A stretch of DNA of 64,000 nucleotides from Thioclava atlantica (GCF_000737065.1 NZ_AQRC01000012.1:1-64000), one strand, 5' to 3'. Shown: positions 43,739 through 53,546, counted from the first letter of the stretch. Program-made: numbers and translations. Notes: generated by a model not told the origin, from the letters alone.

Positions 43739-45187
43739 ATGATCGATCTGCGCCCGGTTGGATATATCATCGGAATGCTGACATCCGTGCTGGGGCTGAC
43801 GATGCTGATCCCGGCGGCGGTCGATCTGGGTTATGAACGGGCCCATTGGAAGGTTTTCGTCGAGAGCGCGATCCTCACGACGACGGCGGGCGGGTTGCTC
43901 GCCCTTGCCTCGCGCGACGCGCTGCGGCGCACGCTCTCGATCCAGCAAAGCTTCATCCTCACCACGCTGGTCTGGATCACGCTGCCCTTCTTCGGGGCGC
44001 TTCCCTTCATGCTGGGCGTGCCGCATCTGAGCCTCACCGACGCCTATTTCGAGGCGATGTCGGGCCTGACGACGACCGGCACCACGGCGATCCCGAAACT
44101 CGACGGGCTGCCGCCGGGGGTGAACCTGTGGCGCGGCATCCTGCAATGGCTCGGCGGCCTGGGGATCATCATCGTCGCGATGATTTTTCTGCCGGTGATG
44201 AAGGTCGGCGGGATGCAGTTCTTCCGCTCGGAAGGGTTCGACACGCTGGGCAAGATCCTGCCGCGCGCGATGGATATCTCGAGCGCGCTGATCCGGATCT
44301 ATGTCGGGCTGACCCTCGCCTGCATGGCCACCTATATGGCGCTCGGGATGAAGGGCTTCGATGCGGTGATGCACGCGCTGACCACGCTCAGCACCGGGGG
44401 GTTCTCGAATTACGATGCGAGCTTCGCGACCTACAAGGGCGCGCCGGAATATGCCGCCTCGATCTTCATGGCGCTCGCGGCGATGCCCTTCATCCGCTTC
44501 GTGCAGGTGATGCGCGGCGATGTGGTGCCGCTCTGGCGCGACCCGCAGGTGCGCGCCTTCCTGCGCTGGATGGGCTATGCGGTGGCGGTGATCGTGATCT
44601 ACCGGATGGTGCGCCACGAGGCGGCGTTCTGGCCGACGCTGCGCGAGGTGACCTTCAACGTGGTCTCGACCTTCACCGGCACGGGCTACGCCTCGGAGGA
44701 CATCACGCAATGGGGGCACCTGGCCTTCACCGTGCTGATCATCTCGGGGCTCATTGGGGGCTGCACCTCCTCGACCGCCTGTTCGGTCAAGGTGTTCCGC
44801 TACCTGATCCTGCTCGAGGCGATCAAGACGCAGATCCAGCGGCTCTATTCGCCCCATCGCCTGCTCAAGGTCCATTACGACCGGCGGCCCGTCGAAGACA
44901 GCGTCGTGAACTCGGTGATGGCCTTCTTCTCGCTCTTCATCCTCAGCTATGGCGTGCTGATCATCGCGCTCACCTTCACCGGGCTCGAGACCGAGACCGC
45001 GATGACCGCCGCCTGGACCTCGATCGCCAATATCGGCCCCGCCTGGGGGCCCGAGATCACCGCGAACGGCTCGGTCGCGGATTTCCCGGCCTCGGCGAAA
45101 TGGCTGATGAGCGGCGCGATGTGTCTCGGCCGGCTCGAACTGATGAGCGTGCTCGTGCTGCTCCTGCCGCGCTTCTGGCGGAGCTGA
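43739..45187 (+). CDS. trkH: Trk-type potassium uptake channel subunit TrkH
   Basis: This 482-aa membrane protein has four M1-P-M2 repeats. Filter Gly segments are SGLTTTGTT, TTLSTGGFSN, STFTGTGYAS and ASIANIGPAW-like (here TSIANIGPAW). It carries K+ into the cell together with the NAD-binding protein TrkA, which is not in the window. The ATG at 43739 is used; the GTG at 43730 is possible. It converges with the next gene with adjacent stops (45187/45188). Confidence 0.9.
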   Translation: MIDLRPVGYIIGMLTSVLGLTMLIPAAVDLGYERAHWKVFVESAILTTTAGGLLALASRDALRRTLSIQQSFILTTLVWITLPFFGALPFMLGVPHLSLTDAYFEAMSGLTTTGTTAIPKLDGLPPGVNLWRGILQWLGGLGIIIVAMIFLPVMKVGGMQFFRSEGFDTLGKILPRAMDISSALIRIYVGLTLACMATYMALGMKGFDAVMHALTTLSTGGFSNYDASFATYKGAPEYAASIFMALAAMPFIRFVQVMRGDVVPLWRDPQVRAFLRWMGYAVAVIVIYRMVRHEAAFWPTLREVTFNVVSTFTGTGYASEDITQWGHLAFTVLIISGLIGGCTSSTACSVKVFRYLILLEAIKTQIQRLYSPHRLLKVHYDRRPVEDSVVNSVMAFFSLFILSYGVLIIALTFTGLETETAMTAAWTSIANIGPAWGPEITANGSVADFPASAKWLMSGAMCLGRLELMSVLVLLLPRFWRS

Positions 45188-46999
45188 TCACTTCCAGCAG
45201 GTGACCTGGACCACCATCCCGCGGGCGAGTTTCTGCAGCTCCTCCGGCGCGCGCGGAATCGCGAGGCCGGATGCCTCGGGCGCGAAACCCTTCGCGGCGA
45301 GATCGGGGGTCATCGCACCGGCCTGCAATGCGACCGTGAGCCCCTTGGGCAGAACGCGGCTGTCATCGCCCGGGACCGGCAGCAACATGCCCACTACCGC
45401 GCCCGACCCATCGAGCACCGGTCCGCCGACATCGCCCTTGCGGGTCTGCGCCTCGAGCCGCGCCTGGCCGGTTTCGCCGCCGAGGCCCTTGAGCGCGGTA
45501 AGCGTGCCGAAATTGAGAACCGGCGCGGGCAGGGCTTCGGGGTAGGAGAAGCCCGCCACCGCGATCTGGCTCCCGGCCTGCGGCTCATCGGGGCGGAATT
45601 TCGCGACCTGTTTCGGGGAGAGCTGATCGCGCGGCGTGAGCACGGCGAAGCCCGCATCGGTCGCGTCGACGCTGAGATCCGCGGGATGATCGTCGACCGT
45701 GACCCGGCCGCATTCCGACAGGCCCGCGCCCGCCGTCAGGACATGGCCCTGCGCGTCGATATAGAAGCCCGAGCGCGCGAAGACCGGCGCGCGTTTCTCG
45801 ATCCCGGCCATCAGCGCGGCGCGGCTCACCGACATCGGCTGGCCGAGCGTGCTGTCGAGCGTGGTCGTGCCAACGGGGCGGAAGCTCGACTTCATCGCCT
45901 CGAGAACGCGGGACATGCGGGCATCGTCGCCGACGGGCCAGACGAGGGTGAAGCCCTTGATCAGCCCTTTCGAGAGCGTCGCCTGGGTGAAGGAATGGAC
46001 CTTCGCGTTCTGCCCCTCGATGGTGAAGCTATCGCCGCGCAGGCTGCGGTCTCCGTCGAGCGGGACGACCTCGAGCGTCTGCATCGCGTCGTAGAGGCCG
46101 CGCAGGCGCGCCTGATCGCCGGGTTGCGAGATCAGCAGCACCTGCACGCCGCTGCCGTCCTTGGGCGCATAGGTCACGAAAGGCGGGTTGTAGCGGGCGA
46201 ACTGCACCAGCCCGAGCGGCAGCTCGATCGAGATCCCGGCCTCCTTTTCCTCGACCGGTTGCAGTCCGAGCGCGGCGCGCTGCGTGGCCACCGTGTCCAT
46301 GAGCTTCATCTGCTGCGCCGAGGAGAGCACGCCGGTCGGCTCGAAGCCGTTCTTCATCTGCCAGTCCGCGATCGAGGAACGGGTGCCCGCCCCGAAGATC
46401 CCGTCGATCGCGCCCGCATACTGGCCTTCCCATTCAAGCGCGCTCTGGATGTCCATCCGCTCCGAACGGGTGAGATTCGCCTCGCGGCGGCGCGACTCGG
46501 CCAGTGTCTCGACCTGCGTCACGGCCTGCGGGTCCGGCTGTGCCTCCGGGGCAGGGGTGTCGGCCTGCGGCAGATCCTGCACCTGGACCGTTCCCTGATC
46601 GGGGGGCGTGGGCAGGTCGGTCGCGGGGGGCGTGCCGGGCGGGGTCACCCCGCCGAAGCTCGCGCCGACGGGCCAGAACTGCTGGCCGTAATTGCCGCCG
46701 TCCGAGATGTAGCTGTCACGCTGGATCAGGCCTTCGCGGCGCAGCACCTGACGGCGGTCATTCGCGCTCTGATCGTCGGCGAAGGGCCCGAGGGCGATCG
46801 CATACCAGCCGGTCGCCATCCGGAAGCCCGCGACGTCGGGAAACATCCCCGCCCAGTCGCGCGCCCGGGCCTCGGCCTGGGCCAGCGAGGGTTTCGCTTC
46901 GATCTGGAGCCACGATTCCGCCCAGGCGCTGCCGGTCCAGACCATGCCGGTCAGGGTGGCGCCAACGATGATCGAAACCGTGCGGGAAACTGCGCTCAT
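45188..46999 (-). CDS. Secreted SPOR/peptidoglycan-binding protein with inactive trypsin-like domain
   Basis: The 603-aa protein has a signal peptide (about 1-27). A SPOR-like repeat follows (about 30-95), then a Pro-rich linker, a PG_binding_1 domain (about 180-235, IQSALEWEGQYAGAIDGIFG), an unassigned domain (255-375) and a C-terminal trypsin-like barrel (about 405-565). In that barrel the Ser motif GNSGGP is G522-DVGGP with Val at the Ser position, and the His motif is LTAGAGLSEC without His. It therefore should not cleave peptides and may bind cell wall or protein partners in the periplasm. The family is seen in Rhodobacterales with serine-protease annotation. Confidence 0.75.
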   Translation of the reverse strand: MSAVSRTVSIIVGATLTGMVWTGSAWAESWLQIEAKPSLAQAEARARDWAGMFPDVAGFRMATGWYAIALGPFADDQSANDRRQVLRREGLIQRDSYISDGGNYGQQFWPVGASFGGVTPPGTPPATDLPTPPDQGTVQVQDLPQADTPAPEAQPDPQAVTQVETLAESRRREANLTRSERMDIQSALEWEGQYAGAIDGIFGAGTRSSIADWQMKNGFEPTGVLSSAQQMKLMDTVATQRAALGLQPVEEKEAGISIELPLGLVQFARYNPPFVTYAPKDGSGVQVLLISQPGDQARLRGLYDAMQTLEVVPLDGDRSLRGDSFTIEGQNAKVHSFTQATLSKGLIKGFTLVWPVGDDARMSRVLEAMKSSFRPVGTTTLDSTLGQPMSVSRAALMAGIEKRAPVFARSGFYIDAQGHVLTAGAGLSECGRVTVDDHPADLSVDATDAGFAVLTPRDQLSPKQVAKFRPDEPQAGSQIAVAGFSYPEALPAPVLNFGTLTALKGLGGETGQARLEAQTRKGDVGGPVLDGSGAVVGMLLPVPGDDSRVLPKGLTVALQAGAMTPDLAAKGFAPEASGLAIPRAPEELQKLARGMVVQVTCWK

Positions 47000-47207
47000 G
47001 CCTCATGCCCTTTTTGCAATGCATTTTTATTTACCGCGACCTTAGCGGAACTGCGCCTGCCGTCACCCCCTTGCAAGTGGGTTTCGCCCGGGAAAATCGG
47101 GGATGTGGGGTGCGGGTCGCAGATCGTGGGGGCTTCCCCCCGTGCTGGGCGTTGACGCTCGCGCCCCCCTTGCCTAGAGAGAAGGCGCTTTGAGAGAGGT
47201 GCGAGAC

Positions 47208-48131
47208 ATGGCCAAACCCGACGCTCCCAAGTCGTTTCAGGAGATCATCCTGCGGCTCATGACCTATTGGGCCTCGAAGGGATGCGCGGTGCTGCAACCC
47301 TATGACATGGAGGTCGGGGCGGGGACGTTCCACCCGGCCACGACCCTGCGCGCTCTGGGCGAGAAGCCCTGGGCCGCCGCCTATGTCCAGCCCTCGCGCC
47401 GTCCGACCGACGGCCGCTATGGCGAGAACCCGAACCGCTTGCAGCACTATTACCAGTATCAGGTGCTCATCAAGCCGAGCCCGCCCGATCTGCAGGAACT
47501 CTATCTCGGCTCGCTCGAGGCGATCGGGGTGGATCTCGACCTGCACGACATCCGCTTCGTCGAGGACGATTGGGAAAGCCCGACGCTCGGCGCATGGGGC
47601 CTGGGCTGGGAAGTCTGGTGCGATGGCATGGAAGTCAGCCAGTTCACCTATTTCCAGCAGGTCGGCGGCCATGATTGCAAACCGGTCTCGGGCGAGCTGA
47701 CCTACGGGCTCGAGCGCCTCGCGATGTATGTGCTGGGCATCGACCATGTGATGGAGATGCCCTTCAACGATCCCGCCGCGCCGATCGCGCTGAGCTATGG
47801 CGACGTGTTCCGCCAGACCGAGCAGGAATATTCGCGCTGGAACTTCGATCAGGCCGAGACCGACATGCTGCTGCGCCATTTCGAGGATGCCGAGGCCGAA
47901 TGCGAACGCATCCTCGCCGCGCCCGCGACCGACGATGCGGGCCGCCAGATCATCATGGCGCATCCGGCCTATGACCAGTGCATCAAGGCCAGCCACCTGT
48001 TCAACCTGCTCGACGCGCGGGGCGTGATCTCGGTCACCGAACGTCAGGCCTATATCGGCCGCGTGCGCGCGCTCGCGAAGAAATGCGCCGACGCCTTCGT
48101 GCAGACCGAAGCGGGCGGGGCGGCAGCGTGA
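47208..48131 (+). CDS. glyQ: Glycyl-tRNA synthetase alpha subunit
   Basis: The 307-aa catalytic subunit is of the bacterial alpha2beta2 type. [37 protein letters not shown] at the start (motif region shown in parts) and [19 protein letters not shown], with the class II motif 2 Arg, are diagnostic. GAGAGG lies upstream of the ATG at 47208. Its stop overlaps the next gene's GTG (GTGA). Confidence 0.95.
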   Translation: MAKPDAPKSFQEIILRLMTYWASKGCAVLQPYDMEVGAGTFHPATTLRALGEKPWAAAYVQPSRRPTDGRYGENPNRLQHYYQYQVLIKPSPPDLQELYLGSLEAIGVDLDLHDIRFVEDDWESPTLGAWGLGWEVWCDGMEVSQFTYFQQVGGHDCKPVSGELTYGLERLAMYVLGIDHVMEMPFNDPAAPIALSYGDVFRQTEQEYSRWNFDQAETDMLLRHFEDAEAECERILAAPATDDAGRQIIMAHPAYDQCIKASHLFNLLDARGVISVTERQAYIGRVRALAKKCADAFVQTEAGGAAA

Positions 48132-48604
48132 AGGGAAAGCTGATCGGAGGCGGCATCGTTGCGATCGCGCTCGTCTTCGGCGCGGTCGTCTACTACACGC
48201 AGGAATACTACTATTACGAGCCGGTCCCGGCCGATGCGCCCGCCGCCGCGATCACGCTGACCGAGCAGGACGGCGCCACGCGCGACCGGCTCGCGATCTC
48301 GGGCTTCGAGGGGATCGACGCGTCGAGCTCCCCGTTGCGCTACCGGGCCTGTTTCCACACCGATCTGACCCCCGATCAGGCGACGGCGCGCTATCAGCCC
48401 TACCCGGACCCGACGCCCCTGATCGGGCCGAAATGGTTCGAGTGCTACGACGCGAAGACGATCGGCACCGATCTCGAACAGGGACGCGCCACCGCCTTCC
48501 TGTCGCATCATGACATCCACCCCGGCGTCGATCGCGTGGTGGCCCTTTATCCCGATGGCCGGGCCTATGTCTGGCACCAACTGAATGACGAAGCGGAGAA
48601 GTGA
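48128..48604 (+). CDS. DUF6446-type membrane-anchored protein between glyQ and glyS
   Basis: The 158-aa protein has one N-terminal membrane segment (about residues 5-23, [19 protein letters not shown]) and a periplasmic domain with a Cys pair ([10 protein letters not shown] and KWFECYDAK). I recall this family as DUF6446; its function is unknown. Its GTG start overlaps glyQ and glyS begins 2 bases after its stop, so it is translated within the synthetase operon. A direct role in tRNA charging is unlikely given its location in the envelope. Confidence 0.7.
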   Translation: MKGKLIGGGIVAIALVFGAVVYYTQEYYYYEPVPADAPAAAITLTEQDGATRDRLAISGFEGIDASSSPLRYRACFHTDLTPDQATARYQPYPDPTPLIGPKWFECYDAKTIGTDLEQGRATAFLSHHDIHPGVDRVVALYPDGRAYVWHQLNDEAEK

Positions 48605-48605
48605 G

Positions 48606-50840
48606 ATGCCCGATCTTCTGATTGAACTGTTCTCCGAAGAAATCCCTGCGCGGATGCAGCCCAAGGCCCGCGAGGATCTGAAGAAGCTGATCACCGACGG
48701 GGTGGTCGAGGCGGGGCTGACCTATGCCTCCGCCGGGGCCTTCTCGACCCCGCGCCGCCTCGTCCTGACCGTCGAGGGGCTGACCGCCAACTCGCCCACC
48801 CTGCGCGAGGAACGCAAGGGCCCGCGCACCGACGCGCCCGAAAAGGCGATCGAGGGCTTCCTGCGCTCGACCGGGCTGAGCAAGGACCAGCTCGAGATCC
48901 GCGACGACAAGAAGGGCCAGGTCTATTTCGCCGTGGTCGAGAAGGCGGGCCGTCCCGCCACCGAGATCGTGGCCGAGGTGCTCGAACATGCGATCCGCAA
49001 CTTCCCCTGGCCGAAATCGATGCGCTGGGGTGCGGGCTCGTTGCGCTGGGTGCGCCCGCTGCATTCGATCCTCGCGATTCTCTCGGACGAGGCGGGCGCC
49101 ACCGTCGTCCCGCTCGAGGTCGACGGGATCAAGGCCGGCGACACCACGCGCGGCCACCGCTTCATGGCCCCCGAGGTGATCCGGGTCGCGGGTTTCGAAA
49201 GCTACGCCAAGCAGCTCAAGGCGGCCAAGGTGATGCTCGACCCGGCCGAGCGCGAGGCCGCGATCTGGCACGATGCCGAGCAGATGGCCTTCGCCAAGGG
49301 CTGGGAAGTGGTGCCGGACAAAGGCCTCCTGGCCGAGGTGGCGGGGCTTGTCGAATGGCCGGTGACGCTGATGGGCGAGATCGGCGCCGAATTCCTCGAC
49401 CTGCCCCCCGAGGTGCTGCAGACCTCGATGAAGGAGCACCAGAAATTCTTCTCGGTGAAGAACCCGAAAACCGGCCGGATCGAGGGCTTCGTCACCGTCG
49501 CCAACCGCGAGACCGCCGATCACGGCGCGACGATCCTCGCGGGCAACCAGAAGGTGCTCTCGGCGCGGCTGTCGGACGCGAAATTCTTCTGGGAGAACGA
49601 CCTGCGCGCGGTGAAGGCGCATGGGCTCGAGGGCATGGCCCGCGGGCTCGACGCGGTGACCTTCCATAACCGGCTCGGCAGCCAGGGCGACCGGATCCGC
49701 CGGATCGCGGCGCTGGCGCGCGAGATCGCGCCCCGCGTCGGTGCCAGACCCGGCCTCGCCGCCGAGGCCGCCCGCGTCGCCAAGGCCGATCTGCGCTCGG
49801 AAATGGTCTACGAATTCCCCGAGCTGCAAGGGGTGATGGGCCGCTACTACGCCCAGGCCGCGGAGCTCGACCCGGACGTGGCCGATGCCTGCCGCGACCA
49901 TTACGCCCCGCTCGGCCCCTCGGATGACGTGCCCACCGAGCCGGTCTCGGTCGCGGTGGCGCTGGCCGACAAGCTCGACACGCTGACCGGCTTCTGGGCG
50001 ATCGACGAGAAGCCCACCGGCTCGAAGGATCCCTTCGCGCTGCGCCGCGCGGCACTCGGGGTGATCCGGCTGGTCCTGACCAACGCGACGCGCTGCAATC
50101 TCGACCGCTTCATCGACGCGCAGCTCGTGCGGCACAAGGTCAACCTCACCCAGGAGGAGCTGGACGAGGACCAGATCGAGCAGTTCGAGGCGCTTCTGCA
50201 CGAGATCGCCGATCACGGCGTCTTCGGCAGCGCCTTCAACGCGCTCAAGGCGCGCTTCCATGTCGACAGCCACGCCGCGATGGAGCGCGTGGTCGGCGGC
50301 GTGCCGGATATCTCGGATGATCTGCTCTCCTTCTTCCACGAGCGCCTCAAGGTGCACCTCAAGGGCGAGGGCATCCGTCATGACGTGATCGACGCCGTGC
50401 TCGCGATGCCCGGCTCCGACGATCTCACCCTCGTCGTTAAACGCGCCGAGGCGCTGTCGGACTTCCTCAAGACCGAGGATGGCGAGAACCTGATCCAGGG
50501 CTTCAAGCGCGCGAACAACATCCTCACCCAGGCCGAGGAGAAGGACGGGGTCGAATACAGTTTCGGCGCCGATGCCAAATTCGCCGAGAGCGAAGAGGAG
50601 AAAGCCCTCTTCGCCGCCCTCGACGCGGCCGAGGAGACGATCTCCCCGGCGATGGAGGCCGAGGATTTCGCCGCCGCCATGTCCGCGATGGCGCGCCTGC
50701 GCGCCCCGATCGACGCCTTCTTCGAGGCGGTCCAGATCAATTCCGACAACGAGGTGATCCGCCGCAACCGCCTCAACCTGCTCTCGCGCATCCGCCAGAT
50801 CTGCCTCGACGTGGCGGACCTGACGAAGATCGAGGGCTGA
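48606..50840 (+). CDS. glyS: Glycyl-tRNA synthetase beta subunit
   Basis: The 744-aa beta subunit binds tRNA-Gly. The start is PDLLIELFSEEIPARMQPKA. The middle has the HD-like region (STFWLPAG-type region GNQKVLSARLSDAKFFWENDL), and the C-terminal anticodon-binding domain (DALR-like) lies at about 600-744. Length is slightly above the E. coli protein (689). The start at 48606 follows GGAGAAGTGAG. An inverted partial REP-like repeat lies just after the stop. Confidence 0.95.
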   Translation: MPDLLIELFSEEIPARMQPKAREDLKKLITDGVVEAGLTYASAGAFSTPRRLVLTVEGLTANSPTLREERKGPRTDAPEKAIEGFLRSTGLSKDQLEIRDDKKGQVYFAVVEKAGRPATEIVAEVLEHAIRNFPWPKSMRWGAGSLRWVRPLHSILAILSDEAGATVVPLEVDGIKAGDTTRGHRFMAPEVIRVAGFESYAKQLKAAKVMLDPAEREAAIWHDAEQMAFAKGWEVVPDKGLLAEVAGLVEWPVTLMGEIGAEFLDLPPEVLQTSMKEHQKFFSVKNPKTGRIEGFVTVANRETADHGATILAGNQKVLSARLSDAKFFWENDLRAVKAHGLEGMARGLDAVTFHNRLGSQGDRIRRIAALAREIAPRVGARPGLAAEAARVAKADLRSEMVYEFPELQGVMGRYYAQAAELDPDVADACRDHYAPLGPSDDVPTEPVSVAVALADKLDTLTGFWAIDEKPTGSKDPFALRRAALGVIRLVLTNATRCNLDRFIDAQLVRHKVNLTQEELDEDQIEQFEALLHEIADHGVFGSAFNALKARFHVDSHAAMERVVGGVPDISDDLLSFFHERLKVHLKGEGIRHDVIDAVLAMPGSDDLTLVVKRAEALSDFLKTEDGENLIQGFKRANNILTQAEEKDGVEYSFGADAKFAESEEEKALFAALDAAEETISPAMEAEDFAAAMSAMARLRAPIDAFFEAVQINSDNEVIRRNRLNLLSRIRQICLDVADLTKIEG

Positions 50841-50876
50841 TCCTTCCTCTTGAGGAAAATATCCCCGCCGGAGGCT
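50841..50876 (-). repeat. REP-like repeat tail, inverted copy
   Basis: On the minus strand this reads GGCGGGGATATTTTCCTCAA followed by GAGGAAGGA, a diverged version of the GGGATATTTGGATCAAGAGG tail of copies A and B. The G/C palindrome part next to it is weak. It lies directly after the glyS stop. Confidence 0.55.
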
Positions 50877-50971
50877 CCTCCCGTCCCCGCCTCTCTCCGG
50901 GGGCGGGGCGATGCGCGGGGGTGACGCCGCGTTCTTGGCGGAAAGGACAGCCTTGCGAGTGCCGGGAATCA

Positions 50972-50997
50972 GCCTATTCTGCGAAAGATGAATAGGC
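50972..50997 (+). promoter_or_regulatory. Inverted repeat overlapping the first start codon of the PPDK-like gene
   Basis: GCCTATTC (50972-50979) pairs with GAATAGGC (50990-50997) across a 10-base loop. The right arm overlaps codons 1-4 if translation starts at 50988. It could hide the start in mRNA, act as an operator, or mean that the ATG at 51006 is the true start. Confidence 0.45.
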
Positions 50998-53546
50998 ATG
51001 CCGCAATGCAGAAACCCGTTGAAATTTCAGAGTTTGTGACGCTGACGCCGACGGCGCGGGTTGAAAAGCCGCGCCATGGCTGGCGTGCGAAATGCCTGCA
51101 GCGGCTGATCCGACTCGACCTGCCGGTGCCGAAGACCGTCGCTCTGCCGGTGGAAACGGTGCGCGCGATCGCGGCAGGGCAGGTCTTCGACGCGCAGGCG
51201 CTCGCGGCCGAGTTCGGCCCCGAGATGCTGGTTTCGGTGCGCCCGAGCCCGGAAAATCCCGAATGGGGCGGGCCGGGGACCGTGCTCAATGTGGGCATGA
51301 ATGACGAGATGCACGCGATCTTGTCGAATACCCACGGATCGGAGGCGGCCGACGCGCTCTATCTGCGCTTCGTGCAGGGCTACGCGCTCCATGTGGCGCG
51401 GCTCGACCCCGACATGTTCCAGCAGGAGCCGGGCCCGGGCGCGCTCGAGGCCGCGCTCGATGCCTATGAGGAAGAGACCGACGAGCGGTTCCCGCAATCG
51501 GGCGCCCAGCAGCTGGCCGAGGTGCTGCGCTCGATGGCGCGGGCCTGGGAAGGCACGACCGCCCGTCTGTTGCGCCAGGCCAAGGGCGCGCCGCCCGATG
51601 CGGTGCTGGGGCTTCTGGTGCAGGAGATGGTGCTGGGGATCGGGCCGGGGCTCTCGGGATCGGGGACGATGCAGTTCATCGACAGCGTCACCGGCGCGCC
51701 GCAGATCACCGGACGGTTCCGCGGCCAGAGCCAGGGCCGGACCGCGGCGGTCGAGACGCTCTATCTCACCCAGGATCCGCGCGGGGCCTCGCTCGAGGAG
51801 GCCGATGCGGAGGTCTTCGACGAGCTCAGGAGCTATGGTGCGATCTGCCGCGAACGGCTGCGCGAGGAGATGCAGATCGAGTTCACCATCGAGAGCGGCA
51901 AGGTCCATCTGATCGACGCCGTGCGCACGCCGCGTTCGGCGCGCGCGGCGGTGCGCGTCGCGGTCGCGCTGGCCGAAGACGGGGTGATCTCGCGCGAGGA
52001 TGCGCTCTTGCGCGTCGAGCCGCGCGCGATCACCGAGCTTCTGCACTACCAGGTCGACCCGCGCGCGCCGCGCGATGTGCTCGCCCGCGGCATCGCCGCC
52101 TCTCCGGGCGCGGCCACCGGCAAGATCGTGTTCTCGGCCGCCGCCGCCCAGGCCTCGGCCGCACGCGACGAGCCCTGCATCCTGGTGCGCCGCGAGACCT
52201 CGCCCGAGGATATCCGCGGCATGCATGCCGCCGTCGCGGTGCTGACCGGGCGCGGCGGGATGACCAGCCATGCCGCGGTGATCGCGCGCGGCCTCGGGCT
52301 GCCCTGTATCGTCGGCGCGGAGATCGAGATCCAGAGCCGCGAGCGCCAGTTCCGCGGCCCGCGCGGGCGCATCTTCCGCGAAGGCGACATCGTCACGCTC
52401 GACGGTACCAATGGCGAGATCCTCGTGGGTGCGGCCGAGATGCTGGCGCCGGCGCTCGATGACGGGTTCCGTACCCTGCTGCAGTGGGCCGATCTGGTGC
52501 GCGATATCGGCATCCGCGCCAATGCCGACACCCCCGATGACGCGCGCACCGCGCTGATGTTCGAGGCGGACGGGATCGGGCTGTGCCGGACCGAGCACAT
52601 GTTCTTCGACGAGGATCGCCTGACGGTGATGCGCGAGATGATCTTCGCCGATAGTCCCGAGGACCGGCGCGCGGCGCTCGAGCGGCTGCTGCCGATGCAG
52701 CGGGCCGATTTCCTGACCCTGTTCGAGCTGATGAAGGGGCAGCCGGTCTGTATCCGCCTCTTCGACCCGCCGCTCCACGAATTCCTGCCCCACGACCGCG
52801 AGGGGATGCGCGAACTCGCCGAGGCGCTCGACCGTCCGCTTTCGGAGGTGACGCGCCGCGTCGCGGCGCTGTCGGAATTCAACCCGATGCTCGGGATGCG
52901 CGGGGTGCGCCTTGGCGTGACCGTGCCGGAGATCTACGACATGCAGGCGCGGGCGATCTTCGAGGCGACGGTGGAGGCGGCGCGGCGCGGCGCCGAGGTC
53001 GTGCCCGAGATCATGATCCCGCTCGTCTCGGCCTCGCGCGAGGTCGAGATCGTGAAGACCCGCGTCGATGCGGTCGCCGCCGCGGTGCGCAACGAGACCA
53101 AGTCCGATTTCACCTACCGGCTCGGCGTGATGGTCGAGACGCCGCGCGCGGCGCTGCGCGCGGGCGAAATCGCCGAACATGCGGCTTTCCTCTCCTTCGG
53201 CACGAACGACCTCACGCAGATGACCTACGGGCTCTCACGCGACGATGCGGGGCGCTTCATGTCCACCTATGTGAACCAGCAGGTCTATAGCGAGGATCCG
53301 TTCCACATTCTCGATGTCGAGGGGGTGGGCGAGCTTCTCCTGATCGGCGCGGGGCGCGGGCGCTCGGCGCGGCCCGACGTGACGATCTCGGTCTGCGGCG
53401 AACATGGCGGCAATCCCGAATCAATCGCGTTTTGCCGCGCCGCGGGCTTCGATTACGTCTCGTGCTCGCCCTTCCGGGTTCCCGTCGCGCGCCTCGCAGC
53501 CGCGCATTACGCGCTCCTTGCTCCGCGCCGCGGTTCGGGAGCGTAG
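50988..53546 (+). CDS. ppdK: Pyruvate phosphate dikinase-like protein with degenerate nucleotide half
   Basis: The 852-aa protein follows the PPDK layout. The central phospho-His domain is intact (H428 in GRGGMTSHAAVIARG), and the C-terminal PEP/pyruvate barrel has CIRLFDPPLHEF, SFGTNDLTQMTYG and SVCGEHGGNPES. The N-terminal ATP domain is not intact. The usual GGKGxxLxEM start is replaced by PRHGWRAKCLQRL, the GFTRNPxTG region reads LSGSGTMQFIDSVTG, and the DMEFTIExGKL...QTR site reads QIEFTIESGKVHLIDAVR. Nucleotide phosphotransfer is therefore doubtful. It follows glyS by about 150 bases and precedes the cell-wall hydrolase. The start could be 51006. Confidence 0.75.
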   Translation: MNRHAAMQKPVEISEFVTLTPTARVEKPRHGWRAKCLQRLIRLDLPVPKTVALPVETVRAIAAGQVFDAQALAAEFGPEMLVSVRPSPENPEWGGPGTVLNVGMNDEMHAILSNTHGSEAADALYLRFVQGYALHVARLDPDMFQQEPGPGALEAALDAYEEETDERFPQSGAQQLAEVLRSMARAWEGTTARLLRQAKGAPPDAVLGLLVQEMVLGIGPGLSGSGTMQFIDSVTGAPQITGRFRGQSQGRTAAVETLYLTQDPRGASLEEADAEVFDELRSYGAICRERLREEMQIEFTIESGKVHLIDAVRTPRSARAAVRVAVALAEDGVISREDALLRVEPRAITELLHYQVDPRAPRDVLARGIAASPGAATGKIVFSAAAAQASAARDEPCILVRRETSPEDIRGMHAAVAVLTGRGGMTSHAAVIARGLGLPCIVGAEIEIQSRERQFRGPRGRIFREGDIVTLDGTNGEILVGAAEMLAPALDDGFRTLLQWADLVRDIGIRANADTPDDARTALMFEADGIGLCRTEHMFFDEDRLTVMREMIFADSPEDRRAALERLLPMQRADFLTLFELMKGQPVCIRLFDPPLHEFLPHDREGMRELAEALDRPLSEVTRRVAALSEFNPMLGMRGVRLGVTVPEIYDMQARAIFEATVEAARRGAEVVPEIMIPLVSASREVEIVKTRVDAVAAAVRNETKSDFTYRLGVMVETPRAALRAGEIAEHAAFLSFGTNDLTQMTYGLSRDDAGRFMSTYVNQQVYSEDPFHILDVEGVGELLLIGAGRGRSARPDVTISVCGEHGGNPESIAFCRAAGFDYVSCSPFRVPVARLAAAHYALLAPRRGSGA

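Noticed and set aside
48252-50999. 915-aa minus frame opposite glyS
   Set aside because: GlyS is full length on the plus strand and the minus frame has no recognisable domain.
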